This document shows, one piece after another, positions 23,801 to 33,900 of a stretch of 64,000 nt of DNA. The DNA is from Chrysoperla carnea. Lineage: Eukaryota; Arthropoda; Insecta; Neuroptera; Chrysopidae. Location: the NCBI RefSeq assembly GCF_905475395.1, contig NC_058341.1, forward strand, positions 31,573,501 through 31,637,500, read 5' to 3'. Below the pieces are notes generated by a model. It made no database searches and was not told where the DNA came from. It saw nothing but the letters and a program-made list of their open reading frames with translations. Every line of letters starts with the position of its first letter. Within the stretch, counting starts at the first letter, position 1. Position numbers and translations under genes: made by a program.

Positions 23801-24261
23801 TTTATTTTTTTTTTTTTTTTTGTAGATGAAAGTTGGTTGAAAATGTCAATTTATCTACTTGGGAAATGTGCAATTTCCACAGCGTTTGATTGTATTTATA
23901 TATATACTGCTGAATTATTTCCAACTCCATTTCGACAGAGGATATTAAGTATTTGCTCAGCGTTTGGACGTGTCGGTGCAATTTTAGCGACACAAATGCC
24001 ATTTTTGGTAATGTCAATTTTATACAATTTTATAAAGTGTAAAGCTATTTAAATAATTTACCAAATTATCATTTACAGGCAAACATGTGGGTGTCTCTAC
24101 CGTATATAATATTTGGCGGAGCTGCTGTTATAGCAGGCATTGTAACACTAGTATTCCCTGAAACTCTAAATACAAAGTTACCAGATACAATAAGTGAATC
24201 TGTTAATATTGGTAGTAAAATAAATACCAATGAAGAAAATGTAAATATTAATCATGGATAA
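14859..24261 (+). CDS. SLC22-type organic cation transporter, copy B
   Basis: Eight exons: 14859-15022, 18349-18613, 19838-19941, 21541-21698, 21989-22302, 22717-23005, 23826-24007 and 24079-24261, about 552 residues, all in phase. It is homologous to copy A and to insect organic cation transporters. An extracellular loop of about residues 55-144 has four N-glycosylation sequons (NYT, NLT, NST, NTT) and paired cysteines. LSDRFGRKR lies near 176-184, PESIRWLL near 289-296, IEIPGNL in the second half, AELFPTPFRQR near 458 and FPETLNTKLPDTI near 517-529. Relative to copy A it has one additional intron (21699-21988), whose acceptor is the AAG ending at 21988; using the nearby TTAG instead would create a stop. 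Introns 1-3 and 6 are swollen by repeats. Substrate unknown. Confidence 0.9.
15465..15522. other. GC-rich island in intron 1 of transporter B
   Basis: A patch with CCCCGTTCCAGGCGGGGGCG and GCCGGGAAACCGGG stands out in otherwise AT-rich intron sequence. It contains short palindromes (CCGG, CCGGGAAACCGG). It may be the remnant of an inserted element. Nothing specific is recognised. Confidence 0.4.
15712..16390. mobile_element. Non-autonomous DNA transposon with about 45-bp inverted ends
   Basis: The left end CAGGGTATC...TTTAAGTTGACA (with GAAACTCG further in) is mirrored at the right end by CGAGTTTC...TGTCAACTTAAAA...GCCACCC. The 679-bp interior has small opposing open frames only because of AT bias and does not encode a recognisable transposase. 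It lies in intron 1 of transporter B. The superfamily and target duplication are not clear. Confidence 0.6.
17695..17953 (-). mobile_element. Hammerhead-like small element, copy B, with target duplication
   Basis: A 259-bp element inserted in repeat R and bounded by the identical 14-mer AATAAACAACTTTT at 17681-17694 and 17954-17967. Its minus strand starts ATAAATATTATCGAAG, carries AACTCTAGG, a hammerhead-like core (17739-17792) and ends GGGGCAAAAATCGAAA. It has no open frame. A 14-bp duplication is longer than cut-and-paste transposons usually leave and fits target-primed reverse transcription (LINE, SINE or Penelope-like machinery). Best read as a non-autonomous retroelement. Confidence 0.7.
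17739..17792 (-). ncRNA. Hammerhead-ribozyme-like motif, copy B
   Basis: Same architecture as copy A: CUGAUGA core (17783 down to 17777), extra U, six-pair stem II with loop UUG, GAAA, short palindromic stem III (AAU/AUU around ACGU). Potential stem I is weaker here: seven of nine positions pair between UUAUUCUUA and the A-rich segment after the cleavage position. A competing hairpin (UAAGAGUAA with UUAUUCUUA, 17784-17809) would sequester the same strand. Confidence 0.4.
18795..19680 (+). repeat. Satellite-like tandem repeat, about 316-bp unit, three copies
   Basis: Units begin near 18801, 19117 and 19432 with TCATTNTTTTCAGC and run through TTGAAAAGTATGGCC, AAATTTAGTAGGATTAC and TGATGACGTCAT. 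The third unit is shorter and ends near 19680. Each unit carries a perfect TGACGTCA palindrome (19021-19028, 19337-19344 and 19652-19659). The array lies in intron 2 of transporter B. Confidence 0.9.
20075..20510 (+). mobile_element. LINE 3' fragment (zinc-knuckle end of ORF2)
   Basis: The frame 20109-20315 encodes CRFCHEGVETEIHILCYECE, the Cys-Cys-His-Cys knuckle with HILC that closes many insect non-LTR retrotransposon ORF2 proteins of the Jockey/I/R1 kind. The rest of ORF2 is absent and the frame ends early. Flanks at about 20058-20096 and 20495-20530 share GTCTAGAA and AAATTGACTAT with an interrupted AT-rich middle, which may be an eroded target-site duplication. It lies in intron 3 of transporter B. 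Confidence 0.6.
20511..21540. other. Remainder of intron 3 of transporter B
   Basis: AT-rich intron sequence with no further element recognised. Confidence 0.5.
23270..23762. mobile_element. Fold-back mariner derivative
   Basis: A 493-bp near-palindrome whose ends read TAAGTCCCCGGT (left) and ACCGGGGACTTA (right), with TA at both boundaries as in Tc1/mariner. Each arm carries the start of a mariner transposase reading inward: MKKMEKMEFRVLIKYCFLKG on the plus strand from 23427, and the same start on the minus strand from 23605, the latter continuing to about LDNEFPDS. The arms meet around 23497-23535. The rest of the transposase is missing, so it is a non-autonomous hairpin element. It ends 63 bp before exon 7 of transporter B. 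Confidence 0.85.
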
Positions 24262-26877
24262 TATTATAAAAATATATTTTTTATGAGTTGTTTCATTTGG
24301 AGTTTTTTTTCTTTGTCACTTAACCCAAAATTATCGAAAAACAATTTAGGAGAATTCAATCATATTTATATCAGTACAGCAAATGACTTTAAAAATTGAA
24401 TTGTCGTAATTGTCGTCTTTTCGCTTATTACACATTTTCCTTTTTTCAAACGCCCATATTTCTAATTACCCCATTCAGTATTTTATTCGCCTTGAAAATG
24501 GAATGCTTGGGCCTAGAAATATATAAAAAATAATTTTGGCGGATTTTATTGAAGAAAACAGACAGAAAGGAGAATTTTTTTGTCAATATTAATATTAAAA
24601 AAAAAAACAAACAAAATAATATGCGTTTCAACCTGTTTCAACAGTTTATAAAGATTAATAAAAGTAAAGTACATCAAGTACACTGCGTAGGTTTGATTTT
24701 AGATTCAACCCCAAATTATGAAGAGGATGTGGGACCCCTTATTGTCTACCCCTAGGTTTGATTTCTATGGTCATTATTTTTCCAAAATAAAATTATTACA
24801 GTTTTTTTTTTAAATTTTATGTTTGTAAATATCAGTTTGCTTTTTTTCTGAAAAATTTATATGAAAAATCGTTTAATCTCTGTATATTCACATTCACATT
24901 CCCTGTATATTTATTCACTTGATTATACACTTATTGTAATTATTAAATTTGAAACTAACAATAATTTTTTATGAATAAAAAATTGAAGCAAAGGTCAAAA
25001 TCATATTTTTTTAATATGAATGACTATTATATTTTAATTTAAAATTGATTCAGAAAATGATAAGATTAATATATAATAAAAATAATAACTATTTTTTAAT
25101 CTGAAACAACTGAAGAATTCTACAAGTGGAGATAATTTTTTTTTTAATAAAAACAACCATTTTCACATATTTTTGTGGATTAAATATTTTAAATAACACA
25201 TAAATTAAAAGTTTAAAGAAATTCCTGGCATAAAATCAGGTCTGATCGATTCGTTCTGATTTTTTTGTATTTGTTTGAAAGGTAACTTGATCGAGAAAAT
25301 ATGTTCAGCTTTTTGAAGGTCATCATCATCTCTTCTAATTGTTTCGGGTACAGACCAACTAGAAACATCTGAACTCGGACTTTTTTTAAAAATAATTTGG
25401 TATGCCTATTTAGCCATTAAAGCCATTAACAAATAAAGATACATTACATTAAATAAAAATTATATTATAATAAAACAAAAGAAGGGTTCCGCAATTGGGT
25501 CCCTAGCACCTAAGACCAAGAGTCCTCTCCCCAAAAAAATAAAAAACAGGAGATAAAAATGAAATTTCGCTGTAATATTTAATCATTTAGAATCATTTAT
25601 TATAAACGTATTTCATTACAAGAGAAACAAACATGTAATTACACATGATTACCAATTAGTAAATAATGTTATTATGTATACTGCCTTCCTTTTTTTTAAA
25701 AATTGATTGTATTTTTTAAATATTCTTAAAAGAAATTGATCTAAGCAAAAAAAAAAAAGAAAAACTCAAGTTAAAAACCTTCCATTTTGTTCTTTTTTTG
25801 TACACAATTAACAATTATTTTATTTATTTTTTAAAAATTGTGTAGATATTCTGACACAAGTTTAGGACACTGTTCTACAGAGAAAAAAAAATGAAATTAA
25901 AAATAATTTACCTATTTTTTTTTTTATAAAATAGATTATTTGAAATTTTATTATTATTAAATATTATTATTATTATTATTATCTTATTCCAAATTATTAT
26001 TTAAATACAAATGTCGTTTTATTTACAAAATTAAAGGATTTTTTTTATTTTATGTTTGTAAATATCAGTTTGCTTTTTTTCTGAACATTTAATTTGAAAA
26101 ATCGTTTCATTCCCTCTAAGTAAAAAAGAAAAATTCATCAAAATAATTGTCAATACATAATTATTATTATGAAGCCCAGCTTCCAACAAATATAAAACAG
26201 TTTTGAACTTAAAGTTACCTTAAAAATAATTTTATAAAGTAACCTTAAATTTACATATTTATAAAAACCGTGACTCGTGATGAAAAACAAAAAAATATAA
26301 CGTTAAATATTATTGTATAAGTACAAAAAAAAAATATGTACTACAGAAAAAAATAATCGGGGATAATTAAAAAAATGTCACAAGGTGTAAAAAAATAACA
26401 AAAAAAAATCATGTGACAATTTTCGATGAGTAAATTTTGTACAAATTTTTTTTAAATATTTTTTTTTTTTTGTAATTTTTTATTGTTTTTTTATTTTAAA
26501 TATAACACTTTTTCATTTTTATTGTAAAATAATTAAATTAAGGTTCTACAGAAGAGATAATAATATTATGTAAGGAAAATGACAACTTAGCTAATAAAAA
26601 AAAATATATAAATGTTCCAAAAATCAAAATATAAATAATCTTAATAGTTATTTTTCAACAAACAAAAAATTACGAATGTTGGGGCTTGTGAGTGAATGTG
26701 AAAAAAGGGGATTTCACGAATTTTCTTTTTTTTTAAATACAACAATTTTATTTATTATTTTTTTCTTTTGTAAATTTTTAAGGTGTTTTTTTTTTTTGTT
26801 TTTTGTTTTTGTGTTTTGTGGATAAAAGGTAGAAAACGATAGTTATATAATAATTTTTTATGCATCAAATAAAATAT
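24262..26877. other. Intergenic region between transporter B and eIF4H
   Basis: Extremely AT-rich with homopolymer tracts. A repeated short phrase (TTTTATGTTTGTAAATATC followed by AGTTTGC) occurs at about 24817 and 26050. One candidate coding exon (25205-25379, minus) is listed separately. Sequence just below 26878 should contain the eIF4H 3' UTR. Confidence 0.55.
25205..25379 (-). CDS. Possible terminal exon of an unrecognised gene
   Basis: On the minus strand an AAAG acceptor-like site is followed by 58 open codons ending in TAA. The peptide (SSWSVPETIRRDDDDLQKAE in the middle, RPDFMPGI near the end) has mixed charged composition unlike the surrounding AT noise. The reading phase (two carried bases) does not fit the preceding eIF4H exon, so it is not simply an alternative eIF4H tail, and no upstream exons were found. 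A second frame is also open, which lowers confidence. Function unknown. Confidence 0.25.
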
Positions 26878-29800
26878 TTATTTTTCTATTTTTTCTTCTC
26901 GGGGCTTTGCACCCCCAAATATAGCAGATGCCTGACTTGTTTCAGCTAACGTATTCACAGGTTCAGGATTTGTTCTGGGCTTCAACTTTAATTTTGGTCT
27001 TCCAGTTGTGTCTAGAATTTAAAAATATATACATATTAAGATTTCAGAAAAACTATGAAATAAAATATAATAATCAGACTTTAAATATGTACGGCGTAAG
27101 TTGTCTAAAAAATTTCCGCAATAATTTACGTTTTTTGGGATCATTAATTAAATGGTTATGTGGAAATCCATCACGGATGAAAATATTTTTAGCTTAAATA
27201 ATCATAATCGCGACATTTTTTACGATAGGTACTACGCGAAATATCAAAACAGTTCTAACGACATCATATTTGTTTGTATAAATTAAATCAAGAACAAGAC
27301 AATTTACGTTTCCCGTTAAAGTTTATTATCGCCCATATCCCACATTAGCTCAACTGCCACCAGGGCTTCAACGGCACCCTAATTAGTAAAGACATTTATG
27401 TTCATAATGCAAAATCGATATGAATATTACAACGAATTAAGTTAGCAATATTCTTTTTTTAGGACTTCATCAATCTTGGAATGCTATCCGGACTATCCAA
27501 GGGATTTTTAACGGGATCTCATTTGCCAGTTTCAACAAAACGATCTCAGATATACAAATTAGTCAGACTATTTTACATCGTACTCAATTGCTGTGTATTG
27601 ATTTTTTACAGTTTTTCATACGTGTTGATACAAGTGCTGGGAAAACATGACAGTTTCGTTTCATATTGGTTATTGATTCTCACTTATTTATAGTCCATCA
27701 ATATTCCCTTCATTATTATGATAGCCACCAAGAAGAAATCCAACAATAACAAACACATAATTTTGGCGCGAAATTCACATTAATTAAATATTACTGGACT
27801 TTCAAAATCCAGTGGCGTGTTTACCCTAGGATTAAAGATACTAACCATCACAATAATTAATGTATCAAAATCGAACTATTTTTAAAATAAAATGCACAAA
27901 AAAATACTTTATCAAATGGTGATGTATCAGATGGTGTATTCGTAAAAATTTTCTACGTTATCGAAGAAGAATTTTTGGAGATAGCTAAGAGGATCAGAAT
28001 TATAAGATATTCAACACAACGTAGATAAATATTTCTAGAAACTATATTACTATACTTTGGAATATTTTGTGATCTTGTGCAGACAATGCCTGTTGTAATT
28101 TTTCAAGGCTTTCGAATCAACTCTTCAAATTTATCAATGTGAATTTCAATCAAAATATAAAATAGTTGACCTATTTGTAACAATTCACTTGATTTTGACT
28201 TTAATAAAAGGTTTTTGAAAAAAATGACCCAAATGAACTGACAAATTATGGAGAAAAATTTTAAATTAGAAAGTTACTCTTAAAATAACAAACAAGTTTC
28301 GCCTCACACATTTTGCCGCAAAAAATCTATTTATCCTTACAAGAAATTCGTAATGGTAACAGATAGAGAAAAATTTTAAATAACAAAGTTGGTTTTTATA
28401 AAAAAAAAATAACAACTTCTGTACGAAAATTTTTGTAAATGTTGAATACAGATCTTTTTTTTGCATTTTATTTCCGTTGAATTTACCAGGTTTTAAAGAA
28501 AATTATTTCCACCAAAAGGTATTAGTTATTTTATAAAAAAGTATTGATTTCAAGCGACTTCGAAAATTGACCTTGACTATTGGTTTCTGTAAGCTGTTCC
28601 TCTCCGAACAACTTTTACTGGGGCCATATTTCAAAAAATTCGTCATTGAAGAAAAAATCAGCTGAATTGTTTAATACCAAATATCTGGTATATCGAACTC
28701 ATAATACTCATTATAGATACATCCATAAAAAAGGCGATTTGTAGATCTCAGATCTACAAATCAAATATTGTTTATAAAATTTAATCCTTTTGATAATATC
28801 CCTTTTATACCATGCATATATGTAATATGCAAGGTATACTAAGTTTAGTCCCAAGTTTGTAACGCTTAAAAATATTGATGCTAAGCAAAAATTTTGGTAT
28901 ATGTGTTCATAAAATCACCTAATATTAGTCCATTTCCGGTTGTCCGTCCGTCTGTTGACACGATAACTCAAGACCGAAAACAGATATCAAGCTGAAATTT
29001 TTACAGCGTATACAGGACGTAAAAAGTGAGGTCGAGTTCGTAAATGAGCAAAATAGGTCAATTGGGTCTTGGGTCTGTACGACCCATCTTGTAAACCGTT
29101 AGAGATATAACAAAAGTTTAAATGTAAACTGTATGTATTATATGGAAATATCAGTGATGTATGTGTGACATGTATGCATGTGTAATTTAATAGAGTAATA
29201 ATCAACACTGTGCATGGTATTTCAACAATAAACTCAATCAATTGTTTGTTTTCACTTGTTTGTATTAATATTGTATTAATATTAAAATAACTTGAAACTT
29301 AAATAAATGAAAATTTTAGATTAAAAATTGTCTAATTTATATAAATGAATCTCAGAAAAACGTCTCACGTCAGGTCATTTTCGGCTATTAAGCGCTTTTG
29401 GAATTAATATACGTAAGATTATCGTTAATCAATAAAATCCGCATAATCTTAACAAGTTTTTTATATTCAATGAAATTTTAAAATCGAGTTAACCGCGTAA
29501 ATATATTGAAAATTCCCCAAAAATTTTAACGAAATACAATTTGAAAAGTATTCTTTTAGAATATTTTTCAATTATAATAAAATCTTTCTACTGCTTAACA
29601 TACTAATAAAAAACTAATTTTTAACTAAGTATGTCAGTTATAAAATTATAAGTTTGTAATAAAAGTTAATTACCTGGATTCGATGGTGGTAACTCTTCAG
29701 AAAAACCACCCGATTCACTAGGACCTCTTCGATCTCTTTGTTCTGGACGTGGCCTTGGACCGCCACCTCCTCCACCACCACCACCACCACCGGAGCCATA

Positions 29801-30682
29801 GCCACCGCCGGATCCCCCACCAGCTCCGCCACCACTTCGTCCACCAGCACCACGATTCCAATCTCTGCCACCATCATCATTACCAAAATTTCCGTAATTG
29901 CCCCGATTTCCACTTCTTTGATCTCTATCATTAAATCCACCCCCTCGAGGTCCTCTACGATCAAAGTTCTCACTACCGAAATCATCACCACCGTAACCAC
30001 CACCCCCTCCGCGATTATTACCCCGAAAACCACCGGTGCCGCCACGATTACCTCTCCTATCAAAGCCACCACCTCGATCATTACGTTTTTCTTCAGCTAT
30101 ATCAACTTTTATAATATGTCCTTCCACATTCATAACTCCATCTAATGCTAATGCATGTTCTAAATCTGTTTTTGTTTCAAATTCAACGTAACAGAATCCT
30201 TTAAATTTATCTGTATTCCGATCCATAACAAGTCGAACATTTTTCACCTGTAGATCCTGAAATATTTTGTTAATATCGCCTTGAACAATACCATTTGGTA
30301 AATTTCCAACATAAGCTTTAAATGGGGGTTCCGTTGGCGTTGCTTTTCGACCACGGCGACCTCCATCCCTATAAAATTATTTCAAAAATATTATTTAAAA
30401 ATTAAAATTGAAAATCCATGTGGACAAAATCACACGCTTTCAGCAATTGCGAGCAATACATTTCAGATGCAAAGCGTACACACTACACAAGATACCAACA
30501 TGATTGTCCATGCCGGCAATAAATGAATTTAGAACGTAATTGCAACATGATTTGAATTAGTTTTTTATAAACAACGTAAAACAATTAGTTAATTGAAAGG
30601 TATGTCTGATTTAAAACAATAATAATACAACATTTTTAAGTAAAATCTACCTGGAATCTTCATAACCACCACGACCTGCCAT
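26878..30682 (-). CDS. eIF4H: Eukaryotic translation initiation factor 4H
   Basis: Three exons on the minus strand: 30651-30682, 29674-30368 and 26878-27011, about 286 residues. eIF4H binds RNA and stimulates the eIF4A helicase during 5' UTR unwinding in translation initiation. One RRM is clear: RNP2 AYVGNL near 30-34 and RNP1 KGFCYVEF near 67-74, followed by VDIAEEKR, a signature of this family. Residues about 105-240 are Gly/Arg/Asp-rich with an uninterrupted run of about 11 glycines. The last exon holds the conserved tail [10 protein letters not shown] and [12 protein letters not shown]. The vertebrate protein is about 248 residues, so this one is longer through its Gly-rich middle. The start [11 protein letters not shown] is the only upstream ATG in frame. 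The second intron (27012-29673) hosts repeats. Divergent neighbour: MYBBP1A. Confidence 0.92.
27290..27725. other. Unassigned higher-complexity patch in eIF4H intron 2
   Basis: Less AT-rich than its surroundings with open frames on both strands. On the plus strand one frame reads toward RVDTSAGKT, vaguely like a P-loop (xxxGKT), preceded by [15 protein letters not shown]. On the minus strand 27315-27377 reads [19 protein letters not shown] after an acceptor-like ATTAG. None is long or matches a family I can name. It is likely a decayed mobile element. Confidence 0.25.
28736..28762. repeat. Perfect 13-bp palindrome
   Basis: GATTTGTAGATCT and its exact reverse complement AGATCTACAAATC are separated by one base. 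It lies 40 bp before repeat R copy 2 inside eIF4H intron 2. Too small for an element; possibly a hairpin scar. Confidence 0.7.
28804..29275 (+). repeat. Dispersed repeat family R, copy 2 (longest)
   Basis: Starts TTTTATACCATGCATATATG, passes TTCCGGTTGTCCGTCCGTC, CAAGCTGAAATTTTTACAGC and CCGTTAGAGATATAAC, and ends GCATGGTATTTCAACAAT then CAATTGTTTGTTTTCAC. ATACCATGCA near the left end and TGCATGGTAT near the right end are inverted. This is the most complete of four copies. No coding. Confidence 0.75.
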
Positions 30683-30979
30683 GTTTAGATGCGACAAGGA
30701 TAGTCGACACTCGACTGGCGCGACAAACGCTTGCGCAAATTCAACTATGCTAAACTTGTAGACAGATGTAGTAGAAGTCCCCTTTTTTTTTCAAACCAAA
30801 TTTTTTCAAACTAAACAAACACTGGACAAAACGTAACAGAATTATTCATTTGCATTGGGTTTTGAATTTTTTTTAATAATTAAAAAGTATATTTTAAATT
30901 TTGGTAACCCATCACAATTACAAACATACACATTGAATTCAGTAAAATTTTTATTTGCTGAAACTCATGTCAGTTTATA
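30683..30979. promoter_or_regulatory. Putative bidirectional promoter eIF4H / MYBBP1A
   Basis: Only 297 bp separate the two start codons, which face away from each other. The eIF4H side is comparatively GC-rich (GTCGACACTCGACTGGCGCG and CGCTTGCGCAA), while the MYBBP1A side is AT-rich. Both 5' UTRs and any core elements must fit here. No TATA box is evident. Confidence 0.5.
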
Positions 30980-33900
30980 ATGGAGATTGAAGGGAGCCAC
31001 ATGGCGAGCACCGATATGCAACAAAAATTTAAAAATAAGATTATGGAATCTACAATATTAGATTCCTTCACAGAATTAACGAGAGACACAGATCGACAAC
31101 GAATTGAAGGTGGAACACGTTTATTAAAGCACTTGTCAGAGCCTCAGGATAATGACAAGGTAAACTCAATTGTTTTTTTTTATAAAAAACCACGAGCATG
31201 TATTTTTATCTAACCTCAAAATTTTTTTTCAAATTTATTTTTTTTTTATTTTTTAGAGTGAAAAAGAGTTTGATTATGTTGTCGGTCGACTATTTAAAGG
31301 GATTGGAACGTCCCGTGTTAACGCTCGTAAAGGATTTTATACGACCTTAGTTGCATTATTAAGTACTTCATCAATACCTTTTGATAAAATACTTAATGCT
31401 ATTAAGAAACAACTTGAAAACAGTGGAGGCGGCTCCAAAAGTGTAAATATATATATTTAATCAGTTAAATATTGAAAAGTATCACATGAAAATTATTTTT
31501 CTTTTTTAGGAAAAAGCTGATCTTTATATGGGACAAATATTATCTACAGGTGCAATTATTAAATCTGGATTGTTCACAAATTTCCCAGAAAATGATCAAA
31601 AAGAATTAGTACAGATTTTAATTACTGCCGGGAAGCAACGAAGTTTTTTATCATTGGCTTCTTATTCATTTTTAATATCACTAGTTGAAATTGTACGTAT
31701 ATTTACTTGAAAAAATTCAACATACTTTCAATTCTTTATCTCTTCCTGAATTTCTATAAGTTACCAAAGTAAAGAGAACAGTAAGAGATATCGAAGTCCG
31801 AAATTTATAATTTTGTAATTTTTACTATAAGATCGTTAAGGTTTACTTTATAGTGTTTTTTAAATGAATTAAAACGCAAAAATAAGGTAAAAAATGTAAA
31901 TAACACAGGCCTGCAAAAAATATTTTGTTGCCAGCTGCATGAGATATTTTTACTAAATTATATGTTTTAGAATGCGCTGATTTCAGAAGTTTTTTTTCTA
32001 TCACGTAAGGTTTTTTTGCAAATTCAAACACAAAAATTGATAAAAGCACTCGTTTATTAAAAATTATACAGTAGCCTGCAAACATGGTAACATCCCATCT
32101 TCCTTGGTACCATCTCTCGATATCGCGGACATCCTGGTGAAACCGCTCCTCCTGTTCTTCACTGTAAGCTCCCAGGTTTTCAGGAAAATATTCTGTATGG
32201 TAGTGTAAAAAATGGACCTTCAGGCTTATCTTGCAGCCTTGAGCTTCGTATCTGCTAGTTGAACAATGGTTTTGTAGTCATGATCCTTAATATTTCCCAA
32301 AAACTTTCGCACTACAACCTTGAACGATACCCAAGCTTCTTTTTCCTTGCCAATCATACTTTCCACAAAGAGGGTGTCAATTAAAAGCCTTCTTATGTCG
32401 GGGCCAGTGAATATTTAAAACAGTCTCCTTCCTTTTGCAGCGATTTTGCAAATTGTTTCATCAACCTCAATTTGATATGGAGAAGTGGCAATAAAACTTT
32501 TTCTGGCGACACCTAAGTAGTATTGATAACATTTTTCTCCCCAGGTTTTAAAGTTTCTCGGAGTGGCCAATTACTTTTAGTCCAGTGCTGTTTTCTGACT
32601 CTACTATCTCATAAGCATAAGAGGCATGGGTATTTAGTATAGCCTGCCTGCTGAGCCAAAAGCAGCCCGAGTATTTTAAAGTCCCCACAAACCATCCATT
32701 GATGGTCCTGATATTTGATTCTTTCCAGGGTAATGGCCAAATTGTTAGTTAGTTTTCTTCCATATGCACAGATCCATTGGAAGCGAAGCTAATTTATTTT
32801 TATTGTGCAATAGTACTACTTTAAGACTAGTTTTATAAAATATTACTATAAAATACTACTTTAAAATTAGTTTATGTTATTACTAATATCTATGAAAACC
32901 TATGATAGAATGTTTTGAATCGTTTTCCTGTTTTTGGGAGGTCAAAATCTATAAGAAAATGTAAAAAAATCCTCTGCAGTTTTTTAGTCGCAGACCTGTG
33001 TAATTAATGTTGAAGAAATTCAAAACGATTTCTTTGTTGTCGAAATGGTCCTAAACAAATTTTTTTTAAATCAAAAATTTTTTTTTTTCATGTACTGTTA
33101 AGTGGTATACAAATATGTGATTTTTAAAATTTTCCCTTTTTAGAACCATTTAAGTTGTATTTATTTAATTGATGTTGCTATTGACAGCATCCGCGATCCT
33201 ATTTTATTAGAGATCCGGCAATCACAGGGTTAACCAAGAAACCCTCAGACCCGTAACAACCTGACCCTATTAAAAGCATGACCAACCGTATCTAACATGC
33301 CCGGACAACCAATTACATGAAGGATAGTATTGATCCGTGAATGGTGTCAATAGACACTACGAGCACCAGAAGAGAAGCAAATTTTATTATTCTGTTTTCA
33401 GCCTTTGGTATAAAAAAACACTAGGCACGAGTATTGAAAAATTACCAAAATTGACAATCGAAACCACAATTATTCTTACAGATTTATTTTAATGAAAACT
33501 ACCTTGAAATACTTTAGTCAAAGGAAATAATCTCTTTAATGCGGAAAAATTGTTAATCTTTAGTATCCCGGTCAATGGCCTTATGTATTTAGAGTGATTA
33601 GAATTTCAAATATACCGATATACCAACCAATTTCGCTCTGTTCGATATATTTTTGTGACAAAATTTTGTTTTTTTAGACTACTCAAGAGACTTTTAAAGA
33701 AGTAATTTGGCCATTAATGCAAGAAGAAGTTTTATTACCTTGGAGTGATCAACGGTTGGATACTTTATGGTTTTTAATAATTTCACGTGACAAGTTTCCG
33801 CATTGTATTAAAAGCAAACTGTTGAAAAATAAACTTGGAACTTCAGAAATCATTGATGCCGAATCAGTACAGAATATATGTGAACTTTTAATGGTACGAA

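Noticed and set aside
25920-26000. CRISPR-like or microsatellite array
   Set aside because: Only simple TTA/ATT runs; no spaced repeats, and the genome is eukaryotic.
29638-30145. Long open frames overlapping the eIF4H Gly-rich exon (minus frame 2 and two plus-strand His/Thr/Ser-rich frames)
   Set aside because: They are shadows of the GGN-codon repeats; the eIF4H frame alone has homology, a proper start and splice sites.
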